NCBI GenBank assembly: GCA_024637295.1
Contig: JAGXFL010000003.1
Coordinates: 1 to 64,000 of the forward strand
Origin: Sulfuricurvum sp.
GTDB taxonomy: Bacteria > Campylobacterota > Campylobacteria > Campylobacterales > Sulfurimonadaceae
Length of the DNA: 64,000 bases
Reading direction: 5' to 3'
Under the pieces are notes generated by a model. That model saw only the letters and a program-made list of their open reading frames with translations. It was not told the DNA's origin and searched no databases. The translations under genes and the position numbers were made by a program. Below, in pieces: positions 17,618-26,763 of this stretch (position 1 is the stretch's first letter; every line of letters starts with the position of its first letter).

Positions 17618-18997
17618 TTAATTTACTACAGCAGCAGTTAGCTCTTCAGCCGCAATCCAAGCCATTGATTCTGGATTATCCATAATTTGCTGTGTTATCT
17701 TGTAACTACAAAACTTCGGTCCGCACATGGAACAAAACTCCGCATCTTTGAAAACGTCTTGAGGCAATGTCTCATCATGATACTCACGGGCACGTTCAGA
17801 GTCCAAAGACAACTCAAATTGCTTGTTCCAATCAAATGCATAACGAGCATCACTCATCTCATCATCAATATCACGTGCACCCTTACGTCCACGAGCGATA
17901 TCTGCAGCATGTGCTGCTATCTTATACGCGATGATACCGTTACGTACATCTTCCGCATTCGGAAGACCTAAATGCTCTTTTGGAGTCACGTAGCACAGCA
18001 TGGAAGCACCATGCCATCCACCCACAGCTGCACCAATGGCTGAACTAATATGATCATATCCTGCCGCGATATCGGTAACAAGAGGACCGAGAATGTAAAA
18101 CGGCGCTTCATGACAATATTCACGTTGAATCTTCATATTACGCTCGATTTGATTGAGAGGAACGTGTCCCGGACCTTCGATCATGACCTGAACATTTTTC
18201 TCCCATGCGCGCAATGTCAGTTCACCCAATACTTTGAGCTCACCCAATTGTGCCTCATCCGATGCATCTGCCAAACAACCCGGGCGAAGAGAATCTCCTA
18301 AAGAGAGAGAAACATCATAACGCGCACAGATATCCAAAATATCATCAAAAGCGGTATAAAATGGATTTTCACGATGATAATGCATCATCCAAGCAGCCAT
18401 TAGTGATCCGCCGCGGCTGACAATCCCCATTTTACGTTTTGCTACTTTTGGCATTGTTGATAGTAAGAATCCAGCATGAATGGTGAAATAACTCACACCC
18501 TGCTGTGCTTGACGTTCTAATACTTCAAGCATTTTTTCAATACTCATATCTTCAATCTTGTTATTAACATCATGCAAAATTTGATAAATCGGAACGGTAC
18601 CGATAGGAATCTTTGAGTTGCCGATAACTGCACGGCGAATCTCGTCCAAATCTCCGCCCGTTGAAAGATCCATCGCCGTATCGGCTTTGTAGTGTTGTGA
18701 AACTTGAATTTTTTCAATTTCCCCTTGAACATCTGACGCAATCGCCGATGAACCAATATTGGCATTGATCTTACAGCGAGCTGCAATTCCGATGGCCATA
18801 GGCTCAAGGTTTGCATGGTTAACATTTGCCGGAATAATCAATCGTCCGCGTGCTACTTCGCTGCGGATCAGTTCAGGGTCCAGGTCTTCTATTTTTGCCA
18901 CGTATTGCATCTCTTCCGTAATAATGCCTTGCTTGGCATAATACATCTGAGTACGAACAGCGTCATTTTCTCGTTTAGCGACCCATGCGGTTCTCAT
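17618..18997 (-). CDS. thiC: Phosphomethylpyrimidine synthase (HMP-P synthase)
   Basis: Converts aminoimidazole ribotide to 4-amino-5-hydroxymethyl-2-methylpyrimidine phosphate for thiamine, using a radical SAM-type [4Fe-4S] cluster held by the C-terminal C-x2-C-x4-C (CSMCGPKFC). At 459 residues it is the short form without the ~100-residue N-terminal extension of enterobacterial ThiC. Family stretches such as [25 protein letters not shown] and [11 protein letters not shown] are intact. AAGGAGAG gives a strong ribosome binding site. The leader (19000-19096) has a small hairpin but none of the conserved TPP-riboswitch segments. Confidence 0.97.
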   Translation of the reverse strand: MRTAWVAKRENDAVRTQMYYAKQGIITEEMQYVAKIEDLDPELIRSEVARGRLIIPANVNHANLEPMAIGIAARCKINANIGSSAIASDVQGEIEKIQVSQHYKADTAMDLSTGGDLDEIRRAVIGNSKIPIGTVPIYQILHDVNNKIEDMSIEKMLEVLERQAQQGVSYFTIHAGFLLSTMPKVAKRKMGIVSRGGSLMAAWMMHYHRENPFYTAFDDILDICARYDVSLSLGDSLRPGCLADASDEAQLGELKVLGELTLRAWEKNVQVMIEGPGHVPLNQIERNMKIQREYCHEAPFYILGPLVTDIAAGYDHISSAIGAAVGGWHGASMLCYVTPKEHLGLPNAEDVRNGIIAYKIAAHAADIARGRKGARDIDDEMSDARYAFDWNKQFELSLDSERAREYHDETLPQDVFKDAEFCSMCGPKFCSYKITQQIMDNPESMAWIAAEELTAAVVN

Positions 18998-19096
18998 ATT
19001 CTCTCCTTGGTCTTACATAAAGCTATAGTGCACTTATAAATAATACCCCCTAAAAGGGTCGTATCAGTTTCAATGTATGTTAAAAATTTCAAGAAC

Positions 19097-19102
19097 ATTA
19101 TA
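19097..19102 (-). promoter_or_regulatory. Putative -10 element for thiC-mrp
   Basis: TATAAT on the minus strand, about 100 bases upstream of the thiC start. The -35 region is not conserved. The resulting leader contains a CCCT-AAA-AGGG hairpin near 19050 of unknown role. Confidence 0.4.
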
Positions 19103-19181
19103 GGAAAACAATTTGCTTCATTATGCATTCATGATTTCTTTAAATTTATCATAAACAAGATAAAAAAAAGCTTTTCGAGTG

Positions 19182-19187
19182 TATAAT
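19182..19187 (+). promoter_or_regulatory. Putative -10 element for ispDF
   Basis: TATAAT placed 34 bases before the TTG proposed as the ispDF start. It helps fix that start, because an in-frame GTG at 19179 lies upstream of the expected transcription start and cannot be used. No good -35 box is visible. Confidence 0.5.
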
Positions 19188-19220
19188 TTCGTAACAGTAT
19201 GTAAAAAAATAGGATATAAA

Positions 19221-20342
19221 TTGTCTGATTTGACACTTATTCTTCTCGCAGCAGGTAACTCTAGCCGTTTTAAAGTTCCAGTCAAAAAACAATGGCTTCG
19301 AATCGGGCATGATCCGCTTTGGTTGTTTGTTACTAATCGTATCATGAAAATGGTCCCGTTTGCAAAAGTAATCGTAGTTGCCCATCCCCAAGAACAATCC
19401 TTTATGCAGCAGATGTGTGACGCCACTATTGTTGCCGGCGGTGAAACACGTCAGCACTCTTTACGTAATGCGCTTACACATGTGGAAACTTCCTACGTAC
19501 TTGTCAGTGATATTGCCAGAGCATGCATTGATCCAGACCTCATCTCTCGACTTGTTGCTGCAAAAGAGTATGCAGACTGTATTGTACCGACTCTAGGAGT
19601 CAACGATACCATTATTTTTGAAGATGAAACCATTGCGCGCGAGTCCATTAAACGTGTTCAGACTCCACAGCTTTCTCGTACGGATGTATTGCGTTTAGCT
19701 CTTGATACGTCACACGAGTATACGGATGAAAGCAGTGCCATTGTGGCGCATGGAGGAACTCGTTATTATATAGAGGGTGATATTCGTGCCGATAAAATCA
19801 CCCGAATCGATGATCTAGCCGCACTGAAGTGTTTAGGCGTCCCTTCAACGATGAGCTTTACCGGAAACGGATTTGACGTCCATGCGTTTGAAGAAGGAAA
19901 ACCTATGGTCTTGGGCGGAGTAGAAATTGAAAGTCCGTTTGGCTTCAAAGCGCATAGTGATGGTGATGTTGCTATCCATGCATTGATAGATGCCCTGTTG
20001 GGAGCTGCATGTATGGGAGATATCGGTATGCTCTTCCCCGATACGGATAAGAGCTATAAAAACATCGATTCAAAACTTCTTTTAAAACGTTGTGTTGAAA
20101 AAATTCACCATTTTGGTTTTGTCATTGCCCATGCAGACATCACCATCATCGCGCAAGTACCAAAAATCAGCCCCTATAAAGAGCAAATGCGTAAAATTCT
20201 AGCTCCACTGATGAATCTAAGCCCGGCACGGTTAAATATAAAAGCGACCACTACAGAACATTTAGGATTCATTGGACGCAAAGAAGGAGTGGGAGTCATT
20301 GCTACTGCTTCGTTACACTATTATGATTGGATAAACGGATGA
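19221..20342 (+). CDS. ispDF: Bifunctional IspD/IspF (MEP isoprenoid pathway)
   Basis: A fusion of two MEP-pathway enzymes, a common Campylobacterota arrangement. Residues 1-~210 are the IspD cytidylyltransferase (LLAAGNSSRF nucleotide-binding loop, VKKQW). Residues ~215-373 are the IspF cyclase (FDVHAF and HSDGDV metal sites, DIGMLFPDTD). They make CDP-methylerythritol and the methylerythritol cyclodiphosphate. The start is taken as TTG at 19221, preceded by AGGA at 19211-19214 and giving LSDLTLILLAAG. A GTG at 19179 overlaps the promoter. IspE is not in the window. The stop overlaps the regulator's ATG by 4 bp. Confidence 0.94.
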   Translation: MSDLTLILLAAGNSSRFKVPVKKQWLRIGHDPLWLFVTNRIMKMVPFAKVIVVAHPQEQSFMQQMCDATIVAGGETRQHSLRNALTHVETSYVLVSDIARACIDPDLISRLVAAKEYADCIVPTLGVNDTIIFEDETIARESIKRVQTPQLSRTDVLRLALDTSHEYTDESSAIVAHGGTRYYIEGDIRADKITRIDDLAALKCLGVPSTMSFTGNGFDVHAFEEGKPMVLGGVEIESPFGFKAHSDGDVAIHALIDALLGAACMGDIGMLFPDTDKSYKNIDSKLLLKRCVEKIHHFGFVIAHADITIIAQVPKISPYKEQMRKILAPLMNLSPARLNIKATTTEHLGFIGRKEGVGVIATASLHYYDWING

Positions 20343-21226
20343 ATATATTAATAGTTGAAAACGAGATTTATCTCGCGCAGAGTATCGCTTCCAAACTCAG
20401 CGATTTAAGTCATAATTGCGATATTAGCAGTTCAACCAAAGAAGCACTCAAGGGTATCCCCTACGATGTCGTTCTTCTCTCTACAAACATCAATGGACAT
20501 GATATTTATCCCGTCATCGAAGCCTATAAAGATGCCGTTGTTATCTTGATGGTCTCTTATGTAAGTAATGACACCGTTTCCAAGCCTTTGGCTGCAGGGG
20601 CAAAGGATTATATTCTTAAACCGTTTATGATCGAGGAACTCATCCGTAAAATTCAGCACTTTCAAAATCATGAACGCCTACGCCACCAAAATCAAACACA
20701 TGAACGTTACTTAACCCATATGTTTAACGGTATCAAAATCGATGAAGATTTCGACAAGACAGAACTTCCTGTCATGATATGCAGCGGATACCAAAAATAT
20801 GCCGATGCTTTTGCATTCCGATACGCCCAACACAAAGACCAAACACTTCAGTTTATCTCTCTTGGTTCCAGTAAAGCGCTTCAAGATATCGCTTTATTAC
20901 CCGTGCATAATATCCTCTATCTTACTGATTTTCAAAACTTCAAAAAAAGTGATTACAAGGCATTGTTTGAACTGTTAGAAAAACGTCAATGTATCATTTC
21001 CAGCACCGATTACATCGATCACGCCCCATTTCGTATGATTGAGGTCAAGAGTGAAAATCATTTGTTTGATCAAGGCGAGATATTACCAATTGAAGAATAC
21101 GTTAAATACATCATGATCAATTTTCAAAACCGTTTTCCAGACACAGAATTATCCAAAAAACTAGGTATTTCACGAAAAAGCTTGTGGGAGAAAAGAAAAA
21201 AGTATGGCATCGTCAAGAAAAAATAG
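20339..21226 (+). CDS. Atypical orphan response regulator, HP1021/Cj1608 type
   Basis: A 295-residue protein. Residues 1-~120 form a receiver fold that keeps the ILKPF lysine region but has Ser48 where the phospho-accepting Asp should be (DVVLLSTN). The middle part (~140-250) looks like a shrunken NtrC-type AAA+ remnant with no Walker A. The C terminus (~265-292) is a Fis-type helix-turn-helix. Size, architecture and position directly after ispDF match the Helicobacter HP1021 / Campylobacter Cj1608 family, regulators described as phosphorylation-independent and linked to redox, metabolism and the replication origin. The start is the ATG at 20339, overlapping the ispDF stop as ATGA; an upstream in-frame TTG is less likely. 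Confidence 0.87.
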   Translation: MNILIVENEIYLAQSIASKLSDLSHNCDISSSTKEALKGIPYDVVLLSTNINGHDIYPVIEAYKDAVVILMVSYVSNDTVSKPLAAGAKDYILKPFMIEELIRKIQHFQNHERLRHQNQTHERYLTHMFNGIKIDEDFDKTELPVMICSGYQKYADAFAFRYAQHKDQTLQFISLGSSKALQDIALLPVHNILYLTDFQNFKKSDYKALFELLEKRQCIISSTDYIDHAPFRMIEVKSENHLFDQGEILPIEEYVKYIMINFQNRFPDTELSKKLGISRKSLWEKRKKYGIVKKK

Positions 21227-22394
21227 AGCTCTTCATATTGACAGAGAGGCTCTTTCTGCCCTCTCATTACTTAAGTCGGGTATCCTTTCCCCCGTACAAG
21301 AACTCATGAATGAGCAGCAATGTTCACAAGTGCTTCAAAGCGGTATGTTTAATGGAAGTACATTTCCCTTTCCTCTTATTCTTTCTCCCAGCGGCAAGAC
21401 CAATGAAAGTGTCTTGTTAAGTGCACAACAAGGAGAGATACTTAATCTTATCTGTGAGCAAGAGATCGTCGGTGAAATTTGTGTCGATGAAGTCTTTGCG
21501 ATTGATCCCGCAAAACGTTTACAGCAAATATACGGGACCGAAGATCTCTCACATCCAGGAGTAAATGCCACTTTCAAACGCCTTGGCAAATATGCTATTT
21601 GTGGTCACTACTCCATAGATGTCAGCCCAATTACTTCTATACGCCAAACCATTAAAGACGCACAAGACCAAATTGGGGCAAAACATACAACGGCTATTTT
21701 CATGGCAGCAAATCCCCTTCATCGCGCCCATGAACGTCTCATTCGACAAAGTCTAGAACGTACCGATTTAATTGTTATCTTTTTACTCAAACCTTACAAT
21801 AATACCGATTTAAACTATGAGCTTCGGCATGAAGTCCTTCAGTTTTTCATTAAAAACTATCTCCCTTTTAGTCGAGTCATTGTCGTTCCACTTGAAAACA
21901 GTTATATTTTTGCGGGCAGTAATGAAGTCATATTAGATGCTATTGTCGCTAAAAATTATGGCTGTGATCGTCTGATGATAGGACAAAACCATGCCGGTAT
22001 CGGAATGTATTATGACCGAAACGCTAATAAATCAGTAATCGATCGTATGAGAGGGATCAACATTGAAGTCTCTATGTCCAGCGAATACGTTTACTGTAAT
22101 ATGTGTAAAACACTTGTAAGTATTCAAACCTGCCCCCATGGACACCATCACCACATCTCTTACCACTCTGAATCAATCCTTGAACTCATGAAACAAGGTC
22201 TCCTTCCCCCTGCCGTACTCGTACGTAAAGAGATCTCATCACTGATCGTTTCCTCTTTATATCCGGATCGATTTAAAAACTTGGCAAAACTTTACTATGA
22301 CATCATGCCCGTTAATGGACTGCTTGAAGAGCACAGTGAAACAGACTTTTATGTCGAACTCATGAAACTATATCAGACTACCTCACTTACCTAA
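21204..22394 (+). CDS. ATP-sulfurylase-family protein with altered active site
   Basis: A 396-residue protein of the ATP sulfurylase fold: PUA-like N-terminal part, then a nucleotidyltransferase core with NPLHRAHE (170-177) and a zinc site like that of some prokaryotic ATP sulfurylases (C298-x2-C301, C310-P-H312). However, the sulfate/ATP-binding QxRN is MAAN (167-170), and the GRDHAG loop is GQNHAG (260-265). These changes remove the Gln and Arg of the QxRN motif, so ordinary sulfate adenylyltransferase activity is doubtful. The gene overlaps the upstream regulator by 23 bp and is followed by pgpA, an order I recall in Campylobacter jejuni (Cj1607-Cj1610). Function unknown. Confidence 0.8.
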   Translation: MASSRKNRALHIDREALSALSLLKSGILSPVQELMNEQQCSQVLQSGMFNGSTFPFPLILSPSGKTNESVLLSAQQGEILNLICEQEIVGEICVDEVFAIDPAKRLQQIYGTEDLSHPGVNATFKRLGKYAICGHYSIDVSPITSIRQTIKDAQDQIGAKHTTAIFMAANPLHRAHERLIRQSLERTDLIVIFLLKPYNNTDLNYELRHEVLQFFIKNYLPFSRVIVVPLENSYIFAGSNEVILDAIVAKNYGCDRLMIGQNHAGIGMYYDRNANKSVIDRMRGINIEVSMSSEYVYCNMCKTLVSIQTCPHGHHHHISYHSESILELMKQGLLPPAVLVRKEISSLIVSSLYPDRFKNLAKLYYDIMPVNGLLEEHSETDFYVELMKLYQTTSLT

Positions 22395-22403
22395 GGCGTA
22401 TCT

Positions 22404-22913
22404 ATGAAACTCAACTGGTTCTTTCTTACCCTCTTTTACAGCGGACTCTCTCCCAAAGCTCCTGGAACTATAGGAACACTTGTTTCCCTACCAATCGGAG
22501 TAGCTATTTTAATTTTTTTGGGACCGCAAACACTTTTTTTGCTTACTTTACTCATCACACTCATCGCCATCAAAAGCATTGATCGCTATGAAGCACACAG
22601 CGGTATACATGATAATCAAAAAATTGTGATTGATGAACTCGCAGGTATGTGGTTTGCCCTCAGCATCGCTCCTGGTGTTATGTTTTCTCTGAATGATTTA
22701 TCAGTATGGGGAAATGGTATCGCCGTTCAAATTCTGCTTAGCTTTATCTTCTTCCGTATTTATGATATCAAAAAACCCTCTATCATCGGACGTATCGACC
22801 GTAATACAAAAGGGGGATGGGGAGTGATGGGTGACGATATTATTGCAGGATTTGCAGCAGGAATTTCTTCTGCTTTAGTATGGCAACTGATTCTTAAACT
22901 ATCAGCTTTTTAA
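22404..22913 (+). CDS. pgpA: Phosphatidylglycerophosphatase A
   Basis: A 169-residue integral membrane phosphatase that dephosphorylates phosphatidylglycerol phosphate to phosphatidylglycerol. It shows the PgpA signatures SPKAPGTIGTL near the N terminus and IVIDELAGMW in the middle, plus DDIIAGFAAG near the C terminus, with about four membrane helices. It follows the ATP-sulfurylase-like gene by 9 bp and ends the ispDF operon. Its last 4 bp overlap the 3' end of the convergent diguanylate cyclase gene, leaving no room for a separate terminator. Confidence 0.93.
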   Translation: MKLNWFFLTLFYSGLSPKAPGTIGTLVSLPIGVAILIFLGPQTLFLLTLLITLIAIKSIDRYEAHSGIHDNQKIVIDELAGMWFALSIAPGVMFSLNDLSVWGNGIAVQILLSFIFFRIYDIKKPSIIGRIDRNTKGGWGVMGDDIIAGFAAGISSALVWQLILKLSAF

Positions 22914-24718
22914 GCCATAATCCGGTTTCGCCCTCCGTTTTTAGCAGCATAAAGTTTCTCATCGGCTCGATGGAATAGATCGTCCGCTTCTTCTACAGGA
23001 TTAAACTCCGCAACGCCAATAGAACAGGTTAAATTATGAATCGTATCAAAATTTTGTACCTCTATCCTTTGACGTAAAGCTTCCGCCATCTTAATGGCTG
23101 AAGGTAATGGAGTATCCGGTAGTAAAATCATAAACTCTTCCCCTCCCCATCTCGCAACAACATCGCTTTCACGAATTTGCGTACGTAATAGCATACTTAA
23201 TGCTTTGAGGACATCATCCCCGATCAAATGCCCAAATCGGTCATTGATCTGTTTAAAATGGTCAATATCCAATAAAAGAATAGAAATAGGTCTCTTGTAT
23301 CTACGTGATACCGAAAGTGAATGCTCTAATATTTTATCAAACTCAAAACGATTCGCCACTTGAGTCAATCTATCCAATGTTGCTAACTCATTAAGTTGAG
23401 TAATATCACTAAAAACGACAACATAACGAAGTTGTTCATCATACTCCATCATCTGAGCATCAACTGTAAATATCGATGTTTTGCCATTCACAGTCAATCT
23501 GGCTTTATGCTCCATCTCTTTGTGGGCTACGATATACTCAGTCCATCGCATTCCATTCATTTCAGGCTGTAGATAGTTGTCGGTCTCCGTAGTTTCAAAG
23601 AGATAGCAAATGCATTCATAATCTTTACGAAAATCTTCTAAAGTTTTATAATGCAAAAAATCAAAAAAAGCATTATTGACATAAATAATCTTTTTTCCAT
23701 CTGTTACAACAATAATATTTTTTTGTGAATTCAAGATTGTAGCAACGTATTCATCCTGAAAATTCATCTTCTTCATAATACGTTCAAAAACAATCTCTAG
23801 TGTCACTACCAATATAACAACGATCAATAAGGTAAGTAATATACTCCCCAGAATTATTTGTATTATTTCCTTATTCTTACCGCTTACATCATTAAAACAT
23901 AGCAACATGCCCACTGGCTTATGCTCACTATTTTCAAGATGTACATGAAAAACATCATAATTTTTATTTTCCAAACTTATAGAACGCTCATTGAAACCAG
24001 GGTTGTCTTTTACATAAGCATCAACCAATGGAACTTGACTCGGGCTTAGATGACTAAAACGATATCCGTGGTATGAGATCGGGTATTTTAAAGCATCCGC
24101 TGCAGCCATATGTGTCTCATGCAGCATAAAAAGGGTCTCAATTTTATTTGCTTTGAATAGTTTGCCCATAATATAATCAGGGTCAACTCCAAACTCTACT
24201 GCCCCGATATATCTATTATGCTCAACAAAAGGGACTACAACACGATAAGCAATCCCTTCAATACCTCCTTCAAAGCCTTGTTGCGTTTCACGCAACTTAT
24301 GAACTTTTCGCAGCATTGGACGTCGTGACGCGATATCATCTCCAAATTTCTCTTTACGGTGCATTCGTAGAATAGATTTTCCATCGGGGGCATGAAACTG
24401 CATCAACATGAGATAAGGGTTTTCTTCTCTAAGGGTTTTGTAACGCGGAAGTGTAAGATTATAAAGTTTTTCGGTATCTTTATTGGTTATTGCTTCTTCT
24501 ACACCTTGGGAACGGACATTCGAATAAGCTCGATACGTATAAAAATATTTCAGATCCTCAGTGACAAGATCGTATCTGTTCTTAACGTCTTCAACTGCGA
24601 CACGCTTATTTTCATCTGAACGTTGATTTTCATGATGAATATAATAACTTGTAAATATTATTGATAAGAAGATCACAAAAAGTGAAATAAAAACTTGTAC
24701 TTTTCGCTTAAAATTCAT
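22910..24718 (-). CDS. Membrane diguanylate cyclase with dCache-like, PAS and GGDEF domains
   Basis: A 602-residue sensor. TM1 is about 9-27. The periplasmic domain (~30-285) has a dCache_3-like pattern (HAPDGKSILRMH, FGDDIASRRPM, GFEGGIEGIAYRVVVP), the type that binds small molecules. TM2 is about 288-312. A PAS domain (~325-440) and a GGDEF domain follow, with DIDHFK, GGEEF and an RESD I-site. It should synthesise cyclic di-GMP and be product-controlled. Unlike the other two membrane cyclases here it has no CxxCH. It lies just downstream of the molybdoenzyme accessory genes on the same strand (20 bp gap), so it may belong to that transcript. Confidence 0.88.
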   Translation of the reverse strand: MNFKRKVQVFISLFVIFLSIIFTSYYIHHENQRSDENKRVAVEDVKNRYDLVTEDLKYFYTYRAYSNVRSQGVEEAITNKDTEKLYNLTLPRYKTLREENPYLMLMQFHAPDGKSILRMHRKEKFGDDIASRRPMLRKVHKLRETQQGFEGGIEGIAYRVVVPFVEHNRYIGAVEFGVDPDYIMGKLFKANKIETLFMLHETHMAAADALKYPISYHGYRFSHLSPSQVPLVDAYVKDNPGFNERSISLENKNYDVFHVHLENSEHKPVGMLLCFNDVSGKNKEIIQIILGSILLTLLIVVILVVTLEIVFERIMKKMNFQDEYVATILNSQKNIIVVTDGKKIIYVNNAFFDFLHYKTLEDFRKDYECICYLFETTETDNYLQPEMNGMRWTEYIVAHKEMEHKARLTVNGKTSIFTVDAQMMEYDEQLRYVVVFSDITQLNELATLDRLTQVANRFEFDKILEHSLSVSRRYKRPISILLLDIDHFKQINDRFGHLIGDDVLKALSMLLRTQIRESDVVARWGGEEFMILLPDTPLPSAIKMAEALRQRIEVQNFDTIHNLTCSIGVAEFNPVEEADDLFHRADEKLYAAKNGGRNRIMA

Positions 24719-24738
24719 TCTTACCCCTTAATAAAAAA

Positions 24739-25230
24739 CTAGATCATCATCGGCTCATCAGTAGGCTCAATCTCTTCATAATCTTCAGCGATTTGATCTA
24801 ACAATTTCTGTGTCTTTTTGATTTTAGCGATATTTTCTTCAAAAATAGATTTTGAGGCTGGAAATGCCTGTGCAAGTTCTGTATAGATCAAAATACGTCC
24901 GCCAAAGTGACGATTAAACTCATCAAATGCTCCGCGAAGATATGCTTTACGGGTTGTATGTCTAAAAAGGGCTTGAATCATTCGCTTACGTTCTTTAATC
25001 GGAATCGATTCATCGATAGCTTCTGCAACACGTTTGATATCCAAGCGCGATAAATAAACACCACTGTGATACGGTGCTAGAAGTTTATCCGTTAATTCAT
25101 CTACAAATCCTGGGACTGGCTCATTATCAGGGTTATTGTCACTACTTGTATCACAGTCTGCCGTATCGCATTTATCACGGACAAATTGGTCAAATTCTGC
25201 TCTTAAATCACTAAAATCACTTTTATTCAT
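24739..25230 (-). CDS. Unknown acidic protein at the end of the molybdoenzyme operon
   Basis: A 163-residue soluble protein that I do not recognise. It has an acidic, low-complexity stretch with two Cys at about 21-42 (DKCDTADC then Ser/Asp/Asn), a mostly helical basic middle (IKERKRMIQALFRHTTRKAYLRG) and an acidic C terminus (EDYEEIEPTDEP). There is no signal peptide or membrane segment. Its start overlaps the previous gene's end by 8 bp, tying it to the operon encoding the TorD-like chaperone and poly-ferredoxin. A role in assembly or regulation of the molybdoenzyme is inference from position only. Confidence 0.7.
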   Translation of the reverse strand: MNKSDFSDLRAEFDQFVRDKCDTADCDTSSDNNPDNEPVPGFVDELTDKLLAPYHSGVYLSRLDIKRVAEAIDESIPIKERKRMIQALFRHTTRKAYLRGAFDEFNRHFGGRILIYTELAQAFPASKSIFEENIAKIKKTQKLLDQIAEDYEEIEPTDEPMMI

Positions 25231-25669
25231 AGTACTCTCCTGTAGTTAGTTCATAAAAATAGCGTGTCATTGAATTGAGTGCTATGTCATCTTGGAAATC
25301 GTCACTTTGCGCAAACTTTTCCAATGCCGAAGGCATAATGAGTTCCCCGATAAGCTTTCCATCCACGATACGGATAAAATCACAATATCCCGAGGCTTGA
25401 GCTGTACTGGAAGCATCATCCAGCAGTCCAAATACCTCTTCTTGATACTCCATTCCTATCACAGCACCACTTAGCTTAGAACTGCGCATTTGAGAAATCG
25501 TAAACGTAACATCATCGGGGCGTATATTCATCGGAATGATCATAGCATTGACATCATTACCTTTAAACAGCTTGTTAACTATCGCCGAGAAACGGTTGCT
25601 GTGCGCTTCTTCTGCTATGTATCCATAAAGTGCTGTTTCCACTGTTATGGAATTATCATTATTCATCAT
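25223..25669 (-). CDS. Stand-alone AroE-like substrate-binding domain, catalytic residues missing
   Basis: A 148-residue cytoplasmic protein. By eye its pattern follows the N-terminal substrate-binding half of shikimate dehydrogenase: AHSNRF where AroE has AHSKSP, then a strand like that before the conserved VPFK, LLDDASSTAQASG like DELTERAALAG, and DGKLIGE where AroE has DGRLLGDNTD. The catalytic Lys (VPFKEE in AroE; GMEYQEE here) and Asp (NTDG) are missing, and there is no NADP-binding domain. It cannot be a dehydrogenase, so a binding or scaffold role is likely. TAATG couples it to the poly-ferredoxin gene; a second ATG at 25666 is also possible. Confidence 0.6.
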   Translation of the reverse strand: MMNNDNSITVETALYGYIAEEAHSNRFSAIVNKLFKGNDVNAMIIPMNIRPDDVTFTISQMRSSKLSGAVIGMEYQEEVFGLLDDASSTAQASGYCDFIRIVDGKLIGELIMPSALEKFAQSDDFQDDIALNSMTRYFYELTTGEYYE

Positions 25670-26763
25670 TATAACCCCCAAAGTTCACGAGCTTCTTCCT
25701 CTTCGAGGCGACAGCGGCGACAAATTTTTTCTCCACCGATTGAACTGAACAAACCATCACACTCATCACATCGACGCACCAAATACGTAGCCAGATTTTG
25801 AACTTTTGGAGCATACCACTCTTTCAAATTATACGATGATGAAAGTGTAATAGCATCCGGTTCACATACATCATGACACAAATGGCATTTAACACATAAA
25901 AAAGGATCAAAATCAACTTTCGAATTACGCATATCCGAAGTCAGCGCACCTGTAGGACAAATTCGATAACACATTTCACATGCCGTACAAAGTGACTCAT
26001 CTAATAACTTTTGTGACGTAAAGACAATTTTATCACTTTGGACAACATGAAACTCAGACGGTACATCAAAACGTTTCAGTGCGGTAAAAAAGAGTTTGCG
26101 TCGATCCGTTATTTTTTTAGTTCGCAATGCTTTGGTATGTGAACTATCCGTCGTATATTCTATAAATTCATCCGTAGTGCGTTGTATCTCTTTTTCAAAA
26201 TCACCGCGTGCTTTGCCAATACCTCGTAAATGAAAGTTCTTAAAAAAATCGCGTCGATCCGGTTTTTGATCCGCATCGTCGCAGTTTACATAAGCAATAT
26301 TTTCACATTGAACTGTGTATTTTGACTCTATAGCTTCCAGTAAATAATTACTGTTATCAACCGTAGCCGATATACTGGTTAGTATACTCTCTCCAATATC
26401 ACATCCGCCGCAATGTCCGGTATCAAGAACAACACCTTGCTTCATTTGAACAAATGAGATCAACTGCTCACTGCTTAACGCTGCGATACAAGGAATATTT
26501 TTTTGACAGGAAAGAATATTTTGCTCATCCGATGCAAATGAAAAGAAAAATTCAGTAGCACTAAAGTCATCAAGTTTTAATGCCTCCGCAGGGCATACAG
26601 CAACGCATCCTGCACATCCGACACATTGAGCTTGATTGATCGATGGAAGGCGTTCCGTGATGCTTATAGCTCCCGTAGGACATACATCACTGCAATGGGT
26701 GCAAATCGAATTGACACTCAGCGCTCGGACACATGAACTAGGAGACAGAATTAATAGACTCAT
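25669..26763 (-). CDS. Multi-cluster ferredoxin-like protein with C-terminal zinc ribbon
   Basis: A 364-residue cytoplasmic iron-sulfur protein. The N-terminal part holds two ferredoxin-like motifs (CTHCSDVCP, CVGCAGCVAVCP). A middle domain has a GHCGGC motif and scattered Cys. A second ferredoxin pair follows (CTACEMCYRICP, CVKCHLCHDVCE), and the C terminus has CDEC...CRRC, likely a zinc ribbon. There is no Tat signal or membrane helix. It could pass electrons to or from the operon's molybdoenzyme or help insert its clusters; the reaction is unknown. It overlaps the TorD-like gene by 4 bp (ATGA) and is coupled to the AroE-like gene by TAATG. Confidence 0.82.
   Translation of the reverse strand: MSLLILSPSSCVRALSVNSICTHCSDVCPTGAISITERLPSINQAQCVGCAGCVAVCPAEALKLDDFSATEFFFSFASDEQNILSCQKNIPCIAALSSEQLISFVQMKQGVVLDTGHCGGCDIGESILTSISATVDNSNYLLEAIESKYTVQCENIAYVNCDDADQKPDRRDFFKNFHLRGIGKARGDFEKEIQRTTDEFIEYTTDSSHTKALRTKKITDRRKLFFTALKRFDVPSEFHVVQSDKIVFTSQKLLDESLCTACEMCYRICPTGALTSDMRNSKVDFDPFLCVKCHLCHDVCEPDAITLSSSYNLKEWYAPKVQNLATYLVRRCDECDGLFSSIGGEKICRRCRLEEEEARELWGL

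Noticed and set aside
18998-19178. TPP riboswitch upstream of thiC
   Set aside because: No CTGAGA or ACCTGATC-type segments are found on the minus strand; only a small hairpin is present.
19121-19457. Minus-strand reading frames over the ispDF start
   Set aside because: Antisense to the conserved IspD nucleotide-binding loop; no family features.
21204-22394. Plain sulfate adenylyltransferase (sat)
   Set aside because: Both QxRN and GRDHAG are altered, so the functional name is withheld.
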